Notes: generated by a model from the sequence alone, not told the origin. Shown: positions 34,148 to 43,325, counted from the stretch's first letter. The stretch: 45,484 nucleotides of DNA from Calothrix sp. MO_192.B10 (GCA_030065055.1 JASJDS010000032.1:1-45484); one strand, 5' to 3'. Numbers and translations: made by a program.

Positions 34148-36343
34148 TCATCGATTTCGTGTTAGGCCAACAGAACTTTGAGATACTTCACTTGCCTCTA
34201 CTGACTCTTCCTTGTAATAAAAATATCCCTCTGGCTCGCGCTTCACATTCACGTCGTTAACCACCATACCTAGCACGTTTTGACCTGACTGATTCAAAAA
34301 CTCCTTAGCAGCAGTGGCACTATTCCAGTCAGCTACTCCTGGGCGAGCCACAAGTAAAATACCATCAGTCAACTTGCCTAAAACCCCGGTATCTGCCGTC
34401 CCTGCTAAGGGAGGAGTATCAAAAATCACTACATCATACTCCGCTTTAAAACTATTGAGTAATGCAGACATCCTGGGAGAATCTAATAAGGCTACAGGAT
34501 TAGGTGGTATGACTCCAGAGGTTAATATATCCAGGTTGGGCATAACTGTTTGTACCACTGTCTCTAAATTCAGTTGGTCAACAATCATATTGCTCAAACC
34601 CATAGTATTAGTTAGTTGCCAAATATGATGCTGGGTAGGACGACGCATATCTGCATCGACTAACAGGACTCGACGACCTACTTGCGCCATAGCCGTAGCT
34701 AAGTTAGCGGAAATAGAAGATTTTCCTTCTCTAGGAACGGAACTGGTAACCGCGATCGCTTTTAGTGGCGTATCAGAAAGAAACTTCAGATTTGCTTGCA
34801 ATATTTGATATGCATCACCCACGGGGAATTGCGGTAAATCTCTACCGATAACTTTGGGAGTAGATGCATCTCCAGCTTTTACAGATTTCTTATTTTTGCC
34901 ATAACCATTCAATGCGGGAATTACCCCTAGTAAGGTGTACTCGAATAATTCTCTGGTTTCTTTGACAGTCTTCAAAGACCTATCCGTCAAATCTAAAGAG
35001 AAGGCCGCTATTATACCCAATAAAGCACCAACTAATGCTCCAGCCCCGATAGTAATTTTTTTGTTAGCAGGCATAGGCTCATCTGGTACTCGAGCAGGAG
35101 AAACAACGCGAGCATTACCAATGTTTTGATTTTCGGCTACATTGATCTCTTGCAGTCTAGTTAATAGTGCTTCATAGGTAGTTTGAGCGGCTTTCAATTT
35201 TCGCTCTAGTTCTCGTTGAGTTTGTTCGAGTTGGGGAAGAATATTTGCTCTTTGCTTGTAAGCAACCCTAGCTTGAGTCAGTGCAGCTAAACGTTTTTCC
35301 AAGCCAAGACGCTCTGACTGAATACGAACAGAATCTGCAATTAGGGTTTGGCGCAGTTCTCTAATCTGTAAGTCCCCTGGATTTACCGGCTGATTACTAC
35401 CATTGACTTGTTGTATCCGTTTTTCAAGTAAACCTTTGAGAACCGCAGCCTTTTCTTGCAAATTCACAATGGTGGGGTGTGTGGGTTGCAACTTTGTCTG
35501 TTCTACAGCAAGTTCACTTTCAGCTTTCTGAAGTTCTTCTAGCACAGTTTGTACTCCTGGAGTTTGGCTCAAGGAAGCAAATGAAACTGCTTTTCCAGAA
35601 TCAATATTTATCTCTTGCTGTAATTTTTGTGCCCTTGCAGCTATATCGACTAAGTTAGCTTGAGTTTCAGTCAGCTGCTCTTCTATTTTAGCGATCGCGC
35701 CAACTGATGTTGATGCTTCTTCTGTTAAAGAAATAATTTTATATCTTTCTTTGAATCTACGTAGTGCTGATTCTGCTTGTCTAACAGCAACCTCTGTATT
35801 GGGTAATTGCTGTCGGATAAACTTGCGAGCTGAGGCTGCTTGGGCACGGTTAGACTCAATATTATTCTTAATATATACTTGTACAAGTTTATTAACTACT
35901 TTTGCTGCTTGGTCTGCATCTGCATCAGCATAAGAAATTTGAATCAGATCTGTACCTGTAACAGTGCTGACTCCAAGTAGTTTGCGAAAATCCTTGACTT
36001 TTAATAACTCACCTTCGCTATTTTTGAGGTCAAGAGCTGTGATGGTTTCTTCCAGAACTGGAACTGATGTGATAATTCTTGCTTGAGTGTCTAGAGGGCT
36101 ATTGTTGCTAGCTAATGACTCTAGTTTTCCTCTAGCATCTTCTAAACCTGTTAAAGAGGGGGTTTTATTTGTCTCAACTAATATAGTACTTTCTGCTAAG
36201 TACCCAGGTTGTCCAGAAAACGCTAGGAAGGATGAGAAACCAACAACTACGCTCAAAACACCTGTGGCTGGTAGCCAACGTCGTTGGAGAACAAGCCAGT
36301 ACTTTTGAAAGTCAATTTCTTCTAAATGCTCTTTAGGATCCAT
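34148..36343 (-). CDS. Polysaccharide co-polymerase with tyrosine-kinase domain (Wzc type)
   Basis: 731 residues. An N-terminal Wzz domain is bounded by membrane segments at ~32-52 and ~440-462, with a long coiled-coil periplasmic part between (~180-410). The cytosolic BY-kinase domain has Walker A SVPREGKSS (~530-538), Walker A' VLLVDADMRRP (~559-569) and Walker B VVIFDTPP (~637-644). The C-terminal tail has one small Tyr group (GYFYY) instead of the long Tyr cluster of E. coli Wzc. It controls chain length and polymerisation. It lies second in the locus, 52 bp after the zinc-ribbon-like gene. No Wza-type outer-membrane export protein is seen in the window. Confidence 0.93.
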   Translation of the reverse strand: MDPKEHLEEIDFQKYWLVLQRRWLPATGVLSVVVGFSSFLAFSGQPGYLAESTILVETNKTPSLTGLEDARGKLESLASNNSPLDTQARIITSVPVLEETITALDLKNSEGELLKVKDFRKLLGVSTVTGTDLIQISYADADADQAAKVVNKLVQVYIKNNIESNRAQAASARKFIRQQLPNTEVAVRQAESALRRFKERYKIISLTEEASTSVGAIAKIEEQLTETQANLVDIAARAQKLQQEINIDSGKAVSFASLSQTPGVQTVLEELQKAESELAVEQTKLQPTHPTIVNLQEKAAVLKGLLEKRIQQVNGSNQPVNPGDLQIRELRQTLIADSVRIQSERLGLEKRLAALTQARVAYKQRANILPQLEQTQRELERKLKAAQTTYEALLTRLQEINVAENQNIGNARVVSPARVPDEPMPANKKITIGAGALVGALLGIIAAFSLDLTDRSLKTVKETRELFEYTLLGVIPALNGYGKNKKSVKAGDASTPKVIGRDLPQFPVGDAYQILQANLKFLSDTPLKAIAVTSSVPREGKSSISANLATAMAQVGRRVLLVDADMRRPTQHHIWQLTNTMGLSNMIVDQLNLETVVQTVMPNLDILTSGVIPPNPVALLDSPRMSALLNSFKAEYDVVIFDTPPLAGTADTGVLGKLTDGILLVARPGVADWNSATAAKEFLNQSGQNVLGMVVNDVNVKREPEGYFYYKEESVEASEVSQSSVGLTRNR

Positions 36344-36395
36344 GATGTGAGATACTCCGGCTGATTTTTTATGCTTTTGCCACTACAAGTATAAG

Positions 36396-36824
36396 TTAGC
36401 CGTAAAAATGTGAAGACTTGCTGCTATTATAATTAAGCTTCCGTGACTGTTTGAGCGTAAACTCTCCCACAGAAGGATTTCCTCTAGGATCGATCGCCCC
36501 TGTGGCTCGTTGCCATATTGTCGCAGGCGCTACTGATAACTGGTAACTACGTTCGCCGGTTTTTCTGACATGATACCATTCCGTTTTTTGACAGCGATCG
36601 CACCAAAATGCTTCTAACCATTCACCTTGAAGGGAGACTGTGGTCTTAGCTGCCATTAAAACACGAGCCTTCTGGCGACCTATACCGCGCTGTCTTAATT
36701 GCTGGACATTGTTTGCAAACAATGAATATTTTGGGCTAACACTATCGAGATAGCATCCATGAATTGGACAATATATTGCTCGCCGTTTAGAACGTTTCCT
36801 ATTTCGGTCACACCTTCTGTGCAT
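36396..36824 (-). CDS. Small zinc-ribbon-like protein, unknown function
   Basis: 142 residues, basic N-terminus (RNRKRSKRRA). Two metal-ligand-like clusters are present: CPIHGC at 19-24 and CDRC at 75-78 with His85 nearby. The middle is helical and basic. No family recognised. A strong ribosome site (AAGGAGGT) lies about nine bases before the ATG, so this is a real gene, and it precedes the Wzc-type gene by 52 bp on the same strand. As the first gene of the glycan locus, a regulator or nucleic-acid-binding role is possible but not shown by the sequence. Confidence 0.75.
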   Translation of the reverse strand: MHRRCDRNRKRSKRRAIYCPIHGCYLDSVSPKYSLFANNVQQLRQRGIGRQKARVLMAAKTTVSLQGEWLEAFWCDRCQKTEWYHVRKTGERSYQLSVAPATIWQRATGAIDPRGNPSVGEFTLKQSRKLNYNSSKSSHFYG

Positions 36825-37288
36825 ATAATTTTCGACCTCCTTTATTGCTTAAGTCATAGTTAACGACCTAGCCCCCATAGAGTCTGACTTTTCAGACCCA
36901 CCTATATCCTCAAATTTAATAACAGAGGAATTAGAAGGTTCGTTTGGAGGGACTGAGATCGAATGGACCATCGAAGCCCGTCTCCATTAAGAGTTATATA
37001 TTTAATTCAAATCAGCTAAAGTTAGCCAGCAAGCTTGACATAACTAGAACTACAACAGATGGAACAAGGGAAAACTATATTTAATATGCACTGCCAATGC
37101 ACTAATTACTTTCATTTCATTTCCCCCTGAATTGACTACATCCCCTAGGAATAACAGACACTTAGCCTAGAGACGAATAAATTGTGTTTTTGTTCCTTTT
37201 AGTGTTAGCTCAAAAATGTTTTCACAGTTAATATTTGACATCACAAATAGGAGCTTAGAGAGTACTTATTTATTGACATTTAATTCAA

Positions 37289-37336
37289 ATATAGAAAAAT
37301 TTATCAGATTAATTTTATAGATAAATTTTTCTATAT
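37289..37336. repeat. Perfect 17-bp AT-rich stem-loop
   Basis: ATATAGAAAAATTTATC, a 14-base loop, then its exact reverse complement GATAAATTTTTCTATAT. It stands alone in the gene-free region ~470 bp upstream of the glycan locus start. Could be a regulator-binding palindrome, a bidirectional terminator or a mobile-element end. Confidence 0.7.
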
Positions 37337-37849
37337 CAGAACTGGCTTGGTAGTAGATGTCTTGATAACTTGATGAGTAGACAAGCAACCCTCCGCAGAT
37401 TAAGCGCATTAACCAATAATAATTATGTTTTGTGTCAACTAAATTATTGGTTTAATATATATACACCCCGGGACTGAGGTCATCAGGAAAGTTTTTATAC
37501 GTAATATACGCAAAATACATCTAAGTGGAGTCAGAGCATCTGCTCGTGGTAGAAGTGTTATTCATATTACACACCAAAAATAATATACACCAAATGTTGG
37601 ATGTTTACAATGTATTCATGGATACTTTTTCGCTTTTGTACGTGTATACACTGAATACATATGTAATATAATATCAATATCAGTTTTGACTCTAAAGAGC
37701 TAAAGTGTATATTTAAAGATGTTATGAGGCTTATGCTCTTATCTATATTCAAGGAAAAAAGTATATTTTTATATAATTTCTCCTGGGGTATTAAAAAAAA
37801 TAATACATTTAAGATAATATATTAAATTATATCAATATAACGATATAAC

Positions 37850-38085
37850 GAGAGGGAATCCCTACTCTCAGGGAAGCGGAGTAGGGAGGGACAGCTAGGC
37901 CAAATCGGGTGATATAGTATATCTATGAGCCAAGTAATTACGGTAGCTTTTAAACTTGAAGTACCTGTAAAGTTTGTCGCTGAAATTGACAAAACTTATT
38001 AGGTAAAAGAACAGAGAACAGCAGGTTGTCAAAGGATTTCAGGATTTAGAAATATCCGCGCCCCGTCAGGGGTAGTGCTATAGTT
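37850..38085 (+). mobile_element. Internally deleted IS200/IS605-like element
   Basis: A 9-bp stem TCCCTACTC...GAGTAGGGA (37859-37887) stands upstream of a 25-codon frame resembling the start of an OrfB/TnpB protein (37925-38002). A CCCC-GTCA-GGGG hairpin follows at 38061-38072. Hairpins flanking a tnpB relic, without terminal inverted repeats, fit a non-autonomous IS605-type relic. Boundaries are estimates. Confidence 0.45.
37925..38002 (+). pseudogene. N-terminal remnant of TnpB/OrfB
   Basis: Reads MSQVITVAFKLEVPVKFVAE then IDKTY and stop, 25 residues. The V-I-T-V-x-x-K-L-x-V-P pattern is the usual beginning of IS605-family OrfB/TnpB proteins in cyanobacteria. Everything after the first ~25 codons is missing, so no RuvC domain or activity remains. 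Confidence 0.55.
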
Positions 38086-38345
38086 GTGATGTTAATAACC
38101 TGCAAATAGTTGAGTACAAATTACTAGCGTAATACTTCCCACAGAAGCAATCTAATCATTTCAAGTAAAAAACAGGTGAGATTTGACATACTCCCACCTA
38201 TTCTATCCGTGGGCTTTGCACCAAATTCTGTAAAGAGAACTCACATTTAAGTCATATTACACTTAAACTTCATCTACCTTGAGAAGCGTAGTTTTATAAC
38301 GCAGGTGCAAGATGTGTGTAAATTATGGATATGTTCATCGATCTT

Positions 38346-38740
38346 TAAGAGGATGTTTGAAAAGTATTATATTTAACACCAAAATCTCTATCCCTATTAG
38401 GGAATGGGGGTTTCAAAGCCTCTTTCCCTCCCCCCTTTTTAAGCTATCCATTAGTCACATCTTTTTTAACAATCCTAAAGCCTTTGCCCAGAGAAGACCT
38501 CGGAGACTGAGGTGCTAGGCATACTTGACAACTATCCTCTTTCTATTCTCGATAAAATTAGATTTTTATTGAGAATTGAAAATGAAGTAATAAGGGTTAT
38601 AGAAAATGTGAGTATACACTCTTACGTTTGTTGAGAAATATCCGGGTAATGGATAGCCTTTTTAAGGGGGGTAGGGGGGATGAGAGAGGTTTACCAGAGA
38701 GATTTTAAGTAACCTTTTAGACTTGACAAACAACCTCTAA
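38346..38740. mobile_element. 395-bp nested palindromic element
   Basis: Outer ends TAAGAGGATGTTTG and CAAACAACCTCTAA are inverted repeats with two mismatches. Inside, TTTTTAAGCTATCCATTA (38436-38453) is mirrored by TAATGGATAGCCTTTTTAA (38647-38665), with C-rich and G-rich arms on their outer sides. The ~190-bp centre has no open frame. It looks like a non-autonomous transposable element able to form a very long hairpin. Confidence 0.65.
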
Positions 38741-39270
38741 GTTAGCCCAAGTTGCTTCGGTTAAAGTCGTGTAAGCATTTTTAATTCACTCCTATGGCAT
38801 TACAAGCCATTTGAAACAAATTTTTAACTGATAAAAAACACATTATTCATTAGTATAATCACTGAATGCATGAAAGGGCATTAATGTGTTAAATATTTGA
38901 ATAGCAAGCAATATAGTTCCATGAACTATGCTTCGCGCCTGGTAAATTACTCAAAAAAAATACCAATATTTACAGGTAAAGATAAACAATATAGCCATCT
39001 ATGTTCGGATGGCATTAGTAACTTTCTTAATAGTTACTATTTTTTTGCAAGCAGAGAAAGAAGAAAAGTTCAAAGGTAAAGGATTTTCACTTTTTCCTTA
39101 ACCTTTCCTCTCACTTCTGCAATACATCTATTGACTCAATTGCTAGAGAAATGACATTGATTGCTGATTAAGTCATGATTATTTTTCCAGCATTTTGGAG
39201 TGGTTAACATACTTTCCTAACCATCTTTGATTACCCACATAACCAAATTCCTATTTTTTGAAAAAAATTT

Positions 39271-40629
39271 ATGAAACAATCACCCAGTGCATCAAATTCC
39301 ATTCCAGTACCCAGTGCACCACCACTACCACCACCACCACCAAAGCTCACATCTTCTGCCACACTTCGCCAACCACAAAGTACAGCAGATATGCCAGAGG
39401 AAGATAGTAGTCCCCAGGGTAACCCAATTCCTACAAATAAGTATCCTAAGGCTGAATGGGTAGGAAATACCAGCAATAATAAAAGCAATGTTTCTCCACC
39501 TCCTAACCCACATCATCAAAATACTCCACCTCCCATTCCTCAAGCTGCAAGTGTGAAAACTAAAAATTTGCACCCTACTTTTGAGCAATTGGTAAAACAT
39601 GCTTATGACAAGGGTTATTCCGACATCCACCTAGGTGTGGGAGAAGTACCTCGGTTCCGCAATCGGGGAGAAATAGAAGCAACAGATTATCCGGAAACAG
39701 ATAAGGAAACCTTTGTTAGTTGGTTGCGAGAGGTGTTGAATGAGACTGAGGTGAAGCAGTTTCAAGAACACCTGGATTTTGATGGTGCAACTCAGTTTGA
39801 TTTTGCTCGGGTGCGGATCAATATTTTTGATACCCTCAAAGGCTACGCCATGGTGCTGCGGTTGATTCCACTGAAAATTTTGACCATGGAGCAGTTGAGA
39901 TTACCAACGATTTTTAGAGATATTTGTCATCACCACAAAGGATTGATTTTGGTGACAGGTCCCACTGGTTCAGGTAAATCCACAACCATGGCGGCGATGA
40001 TTGACTATATCAATAAGGAGATGCCTAAGCATATTATTACCATTGAAGATCCGATTGAATTTGTTCACAAAAGTCAAACGTCTTTGGTGAAGCAACGGGA
40101 AGTGGGAATGCATACCCGGAAGTTTGACAATGCTTTAAAAGCAGCTTTACGGGAAGACCCTGATTTGATTCTAGTGGGGGAAATGCGGGATAAAGAAACG
40201 GTAAATACTGCCCTCAAAGCCGCACAAACAGGTCACTTAGTCATGGGAACCCTGCATACCAACAGTGCCGTGAAAACCATTGAGCGTATCCTCAACCTCT
40301 ATTCCGGAGAAGAGCAGGATGCTATGCGAGTAGCGATTTCCGAGTCTTTAGTGGCAGTTATTGCTCAAGGTTTATGTCGAACTACTGATGGTAAACGGGC
40401 TGCTTTCCACGATATTCTCATCAATACAGATGCCATTAAAGACTGGATTAAAGATGGTAAGTATGATGAAATCACTGAATTGATGAAGCAAGCCAGTTTT
40501 GATGGCATGATTACCATGAATCAATCTTTATTCAATCTCTACCAAGAAGGTAGGATTACAGAAGAAACTGCTTTGGAAATGTCACCAACTCCTAACGAAA
40601 TGGCACAGTTCTTGAGGGGAAGAGTTTAG
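39271..40629 (+). CDS. PilT-family type IV pilus retraction ATPase (PilT2-like)
   Basis: 452 residues. The first ~98 are Pro/Asn-rich and probably disordered. The PilT/GspE-type ATPase follows: SDIHLGVGEVPRFR, Walker A GPTGSGKST (~231-239), Asp box IEDPIEF, Walker B ILVGEMRD and His box GHLVMGTLHTNSA. Retraction ATPases power twitching and phototactic movement. The C-terminus lacks the AIRNLIRE motif of PilT1 and instead reads DAIKDWIKDGKYDEI. No pilB or pilC is adjacent, so a stand-alone PilT2-type paralogue is favoured. An accessory function without retraction is possible. Confidence 0.88.
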   Translation: MKQSPSASNSIPVPSAPPLPPPPPKLTSSATLRQPQSTADMPEEDSSPQGNPIPTNKYPKAEWVGNTSNNKSNVSPPPNPHHQNTPPPIPQAASVKTKNLHPTFEQLVKHAYDKGYSDIHLGVGEVPRFRNRGEIEATDYPETDKETFVSWLREVLNETEVKQFQEHLDFDGATQFDFARVRINIFDTLKGYAMVLRLIPLKILTMEQLRLPTIFRDICHHHKGLILVTGPTGSGKSTTMAAMIDYINKEMPKHIITIEDPIEFVHKSQTSLVKQREVGMHTRKFDNALKAALREDPDLILVGEMRDKETVNTALKAAQTGHLVMGTLHTNSAVKTIERILNLYSGEEQDAMRVAISESLVAVIAQGLCRTTDGKRAAFHDILINTDAIKDWIKDGKYDEITELMKQASFDGMITMNQSLFNLYQEGRITEETALEMSPTPNEMAQFLRGRV

Positions 40630-40636
40630 GAAGAGA

Positions 40637-40765
40637 GTGAAGGAGTAGGGGCGGGGTTTCCCCGCCCGGAGTGAGGGAGTAGGGGCGGGGTTTCCCCGCC
40701 CGGAGTGAAGGAGTGAGGGAGTAGGGGCGGGGTTTCCCCGCCCGGAGTGAAGGAGTGAGGGAGGG
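40637..40765. repeat. Three tandem GGGGCGGGG-TTT-CCCCGCCC hairpins
   Basis: The same hairpin occurs at 40648-40667, 40682-40701 and 40724-40743, separated by GGAGTGAAGGAGTGAGGGAGTA spacers of varying unit number. The array starts 8 bp after the pilT stop. It is probably a transcription barrier or mRNA 3' end as well as a dispersed repeat expanded in tandem. Confidence 0.85.
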
Positions 40766-40864
40766 AAATCGCAAATGGCTAATAGTTTCTTGGGGATAAT
40801 TTATTTTTTGGTTTTTCCTAGGTAAGGTAAAAGAATACTTTTACCTTTTTTTTGAGCTGATTTT

Positions 40865-41626
40865 GTGCGTCTAAATCCAGATCAATCAACCCTACCCCAG
40901 GTGTTTAAAGGCATTGCTTTATTTACTCCCGGTGGAGATATTATTTATTGCATCGATCCTAGTAAAAAGGGTCGATGGCATTCTCATTTGTGTATTACCT
41001 TGCAGGAAATTCTGGACTTACCGGAACCGCCTCACTTTTTAGTACCTTGTTATACAGCGACTATAGATCATTGGTTAGATCCCCATACTCAAAAAATACG
41101 TACTTTTGCTGAAGCTTATCCGGGGGTTCTACAGCACCAGGCTGTATTAAATGCTATTTTCGGTACAGGGGAATTGGTATGGCAGCCAGCACCTTGGCAG
41201 GAAGGATTGTGCGATCGCATGGTATTAGAAACCTACCGTTCTTCGTTTCCCCAACTTTGGGAAGACCATGACTTAATTATACCCATAAATCTTTCTGAAC
41301 CAGAATCTTTATATTACCCACCTGCAACTGCTGTACAAGAAGTACATACAAAAACTCAAGGATATGTACTACGACTGTTTGTGGCAGGACATAGTGGTAG
41401 TACTGAGCGCATTTTGCAAAATTTACACGAGCTTCTAGAAACGCATTTGGGTCAACCTTACACTCTCAAAGTAATTGATGTTCTAACTCATCCAGAACAA
41501 GCTGAAGCCAATCATGTATCTGCTACTCCTAATTTAGTTAGGGTTTGGCCTCATCCAGTGCGACGGATTGTTGGTAATTTTGATAACGCGGAAAAACTTC
41601 TCCAATTTCTAGGAGTGATGGAGTGA
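40865..41626 (+). CDS. KaiB-fold protein with an extra N-terminal domain
   Basis: 253 residues, GTG start at 40865. The C-terminal ~87 residues (167-250) match the KaiB / SasA-N thioredoxin-like domain: YVLRLFVAGHSGSTERILQ, then YTLKVIDVLTHPEQAE, then SATPNLVRVWPHPVRRIVG. The first ~160 residues (TPGGDIIYCIDPSKKGRWH...) have no recognised family. True KaiB is ~100 residues and SasA adds a histidine kinase; this protein has neither arrangement. Some clock-output or KaiC-binding role is inferred from fold only. It lies 235 bp downstream of the PilT gene on the same strand, with the hairpin array between them. Confidence 0.75.
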   Translation: MRLNPDQSTLPQVFKGIALFTPGGDIIYCIDPSKKGRWHSHLCITLQEILDLPEPPHFLVPCYTATIDHWLDPHTQKIRTFAEAYPGVLQHQAVLNAIFGTGELVWQPAPWQEGLCDRMVLETYRSSFPQLWEDHDLIIPINLSEPESLYYPPATAVQEVHTKTQGYVLRLFVAGHSGSTERILQNLHELLETHLGQPYTLKVIDVLTHPEQAEANHVSATPNLVRVWPHPVRRIVGNFDNAEKLLQFLGVME

Positions 41627-41629
41627 TGG

Positions 41630-41830
41630 TTGAGGGCTGAGGGTTGAGGGTTGACAGTTGACGGTTGTTAGTTGTTAGTTGGTGGTTGGTGGTTGATGGT
41701 TGATAGTTGATGGTTGGTGGTTGATGAGACGATGAGGAAAAATTTGTCCTCTTGTCTCCCCACACTCCTCATCACCTCATCACCTCATCTCCCCTCACTC
41801 CTTCCCTCTTTCACTCCTTCCCTCCCCATC
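41630..41830. repeat. Heptamer tandem repeats (GGTTGAT/GGTTGGT) and CCTCATCA repeats
   Basis: From 41636 to ~41725 the sequence is built of seven-base units such as GGTTGAG, GGTTGAC, GTTAGTT, GGTTGGT and GGTTGAT. From ~41760 to 41830 it changes to CTCATCAC and CTCCTTCCCT units. This is a typical nostocalean short tandem repeat block between convergent genes. Confidence 0.85.
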
Positions 41831-41834
41831 TCTT

Positions 41835-42926
41835 CTAATTAACTAGATCGGGGAAAACCTGCTGCACTGCGGGATGGAGTAAGCAATGATTCTTGACGTT
41901 TAAGCCTTTGGCTAAGGCAGGGTTGTTTTCCAATGCTTCCATACCTTGGTTGGCTAACTGGACTGTATAGGGTAAGGTGCTGTTATTTAATGCCTGGGTT
42001 GCAGTCCAAGGTACGGCTCCTGGCATATTCGGAACGCCATAATGTACTACCCCTTCTTCAATATAGGTGGGATTTGTGTGGGAAGTGGGATGTAAAGTTT
42101 CAATACAACCACCTTGATCTACTGCTACGTCCACAATTACGGAACCAGGAGACATTTGTTTGACTAACTCACGGGATACTAATATTGGCGCTCTACGTCC
42201 CGGTACTAATACCGCACCAATTAGTAAGTCTGCTGCTTGTACGCTGGCTTCTATGTGAGCGGAGTTGCTGTAAATTAATTCTACCCTGGAGCCAAAAAGG
42301 GTTTCTAAATATGCTAGCCGCTCTACATTTATATCTAAAATTTGCACAGCAGCACCCATACCCACAGCAATTTTAGCGGCTTCTGTTCCCACAACTCCAC
42401 CACCTAAAATTGTCACTTTACCCGGTCTTACTCCTGGAACACCTCCCAAAAGCACCCCTCTTCCCCCTTGCTGGCGTTCTAGGAATCTTGCTCCAAATTG
42501 TACTGCTAAACGACCAGCAATAATACTCATGGGAGTGAGCAATGGTAATTTATTCGCTCCTGGTTGCTCCACAGTTTCGTAAGCGATCGCTGTTACCCCA
42601 CAATCAATTAAATGCTCGGTTAATTTCCGATTTGCTGCTAAGTGTAAATAAGTAAATAATATTTGCCCTTTTTGTAAAAAATTATATTCTGTAGTTAATG
42701 GCTCTTTGACTTTGATTACTAAATCGCGCTCCCAAGCTGCTTCGGCTGTAGGGACTATTGTCGCTCCCGCATTCTGATAATCATCATCTGTAAAACCAGC
42801 ACCATTCCCAGCTTTAGTTTCCACAAAAATGGCATGACCATTTTCCTTTAGCACCCGCACACTAGAAGGACTTAAGCCAACCCGAAATTCCTGATCCTTT
42901 GTTTCTTTAGGAATACCAATTTCCAT
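41835..42926 (-). CDS. ald: Alanine dehydrogenase
   Basis: 363 residues, the family's normal size. N-terminal GIPKETKDQEFRVGLSP, substrate-site VIKVKEP (~70-76, Lys) and TYLHLAA (~92-98, His), then the NAD-binding GGGVVGTEAAKIAVGMGA (~174-191) and a C-terminal HYGVPNMPGAVPWTAT. It catalyses reversible NAD-dependent deamination of L-alanine to pyruvate and ammonium, giving carbon and nitrogen from alanine. AGAGGA six bases upstream supports the ATG. It is a single gene facing the KaiB-fold gene, so regulation is probably independent. Confidence 0.96.
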   Translation of the reverse strand: MEIGIPKETKDQEFRVGLSPSSVRVLKENGHAIFVETKAGNGAGFTDDDYQNAGATIVPTAEAAWERDLVIKVKEPLTTEYNFLQKGQILFTYLHLAANRKLTEHLIDCGVTAIAYETVEQPGANKLPLLTPMSIIAGRLAVQFGARFLERQQGGRGVLLGGVPGVRPGKVTILGGGVVGTEAAKIAVGMGAAVQILDINVERLAYLETLFGSRVELIYSNSAHIEASVQAADLLIGAVLVPGRRAPILVSRELVKQMSPGSVIVDVAVDQGGCIETLHPTSHTNPTYIEEGVVHYGVPNMPGAVPWTATQALNNSTLPYTVQLANQGMEALENNPALAKGLNVKNHCLLHPAVQQVFPDLVN

Positions 42927-43231
42927 ATACTTCCTCTACCTTATTGTTTTGTGTAGCTTTAGTTTGTCAATCTATTTATACTCTGTCAGTCTCATCTGTA
43001 TCCAAAACAGAGAAATCAACAGCATAATATCTTTACGCTTGTTAGTCAGGCTCGCCAAACTGTTGAAGAATTTCAACATTTTCCATCGCTATCAAACTAT
43101 AGCAATCCCATTTGATGGATGTTCGTTGGTGTAGTACAGCCATACTTACTAGTAAAGACATAAAATGGGTAACAAGAAACACAGAACATCAAGTAGGGTG
43201 AGTCTTTGTAAACATAGAGGCTACGTCATTC

Positions 43232-43271
43232 AATTTTGGATTTTGGATTTTGGATTTTGGATTTTGGATTT
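43232..43271. repeat. GGATTTT heptamer tandem repeat
   Basis: Five consecutive GGATTTT/TTTTGGA units. Short tandemly repeated heptamer typical of filamentous cyanobacteria; no coding content. Confidence 0.85.
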
Positions 43272-43325
43272 ATTCCACGGATAAATCCGGGGGCTTGTAC
43301 CATCAAGGAATTATTGGTCAATACA

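Larger units (their letters stand above)
36825..39270. other. 2.4-kb gene-free region upstream of both the glycan locus and pilT
   Basis: AT-rich, no supported gene on either strand; the open frames at 37567-37752, 38312-38518 and 38897-39079 lack ribosome sites and recognisable protein features. It contains a GTCTGA-CTTT-TCAGAC hairpin (36882-36897), a perfect 17-bp stem-loop (37289-37336), an IS200/IS605-like remnant (~37850-38085) and a 395-bp palindromic element (38346-38740). Promoters for the divergent glycan and pilT transcripts must lie here. Confidence 0.7.

Noticed and set aside
37567-37752. 61-residue open frame in the gene-free region
   Set aside because: Minus-strand frame rich in Ile/Ser from AT-rich DNA, no ribosome site, no protein features.
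38186-38225. Second IS200/IS605 end (TTGACATACTCCCACC...GTGGGCTTTGC)
   Set aside because: It resembles ends seen beside tnpB genes, but only a 5-bp stem is visible and there is no coding relic nearby, so it is not listed as a feature.
38897-39079. 60-residue open frame upstream of pilT
   Set aside because: No ribosome site or recognisable motif; composition fits chance in AT-rich DNA.
39231-39488. Gly-rich frame opposite pilT
   Set aside because: Shadow of the Pro-rich N-terminal coding region of pilT on the other strand.
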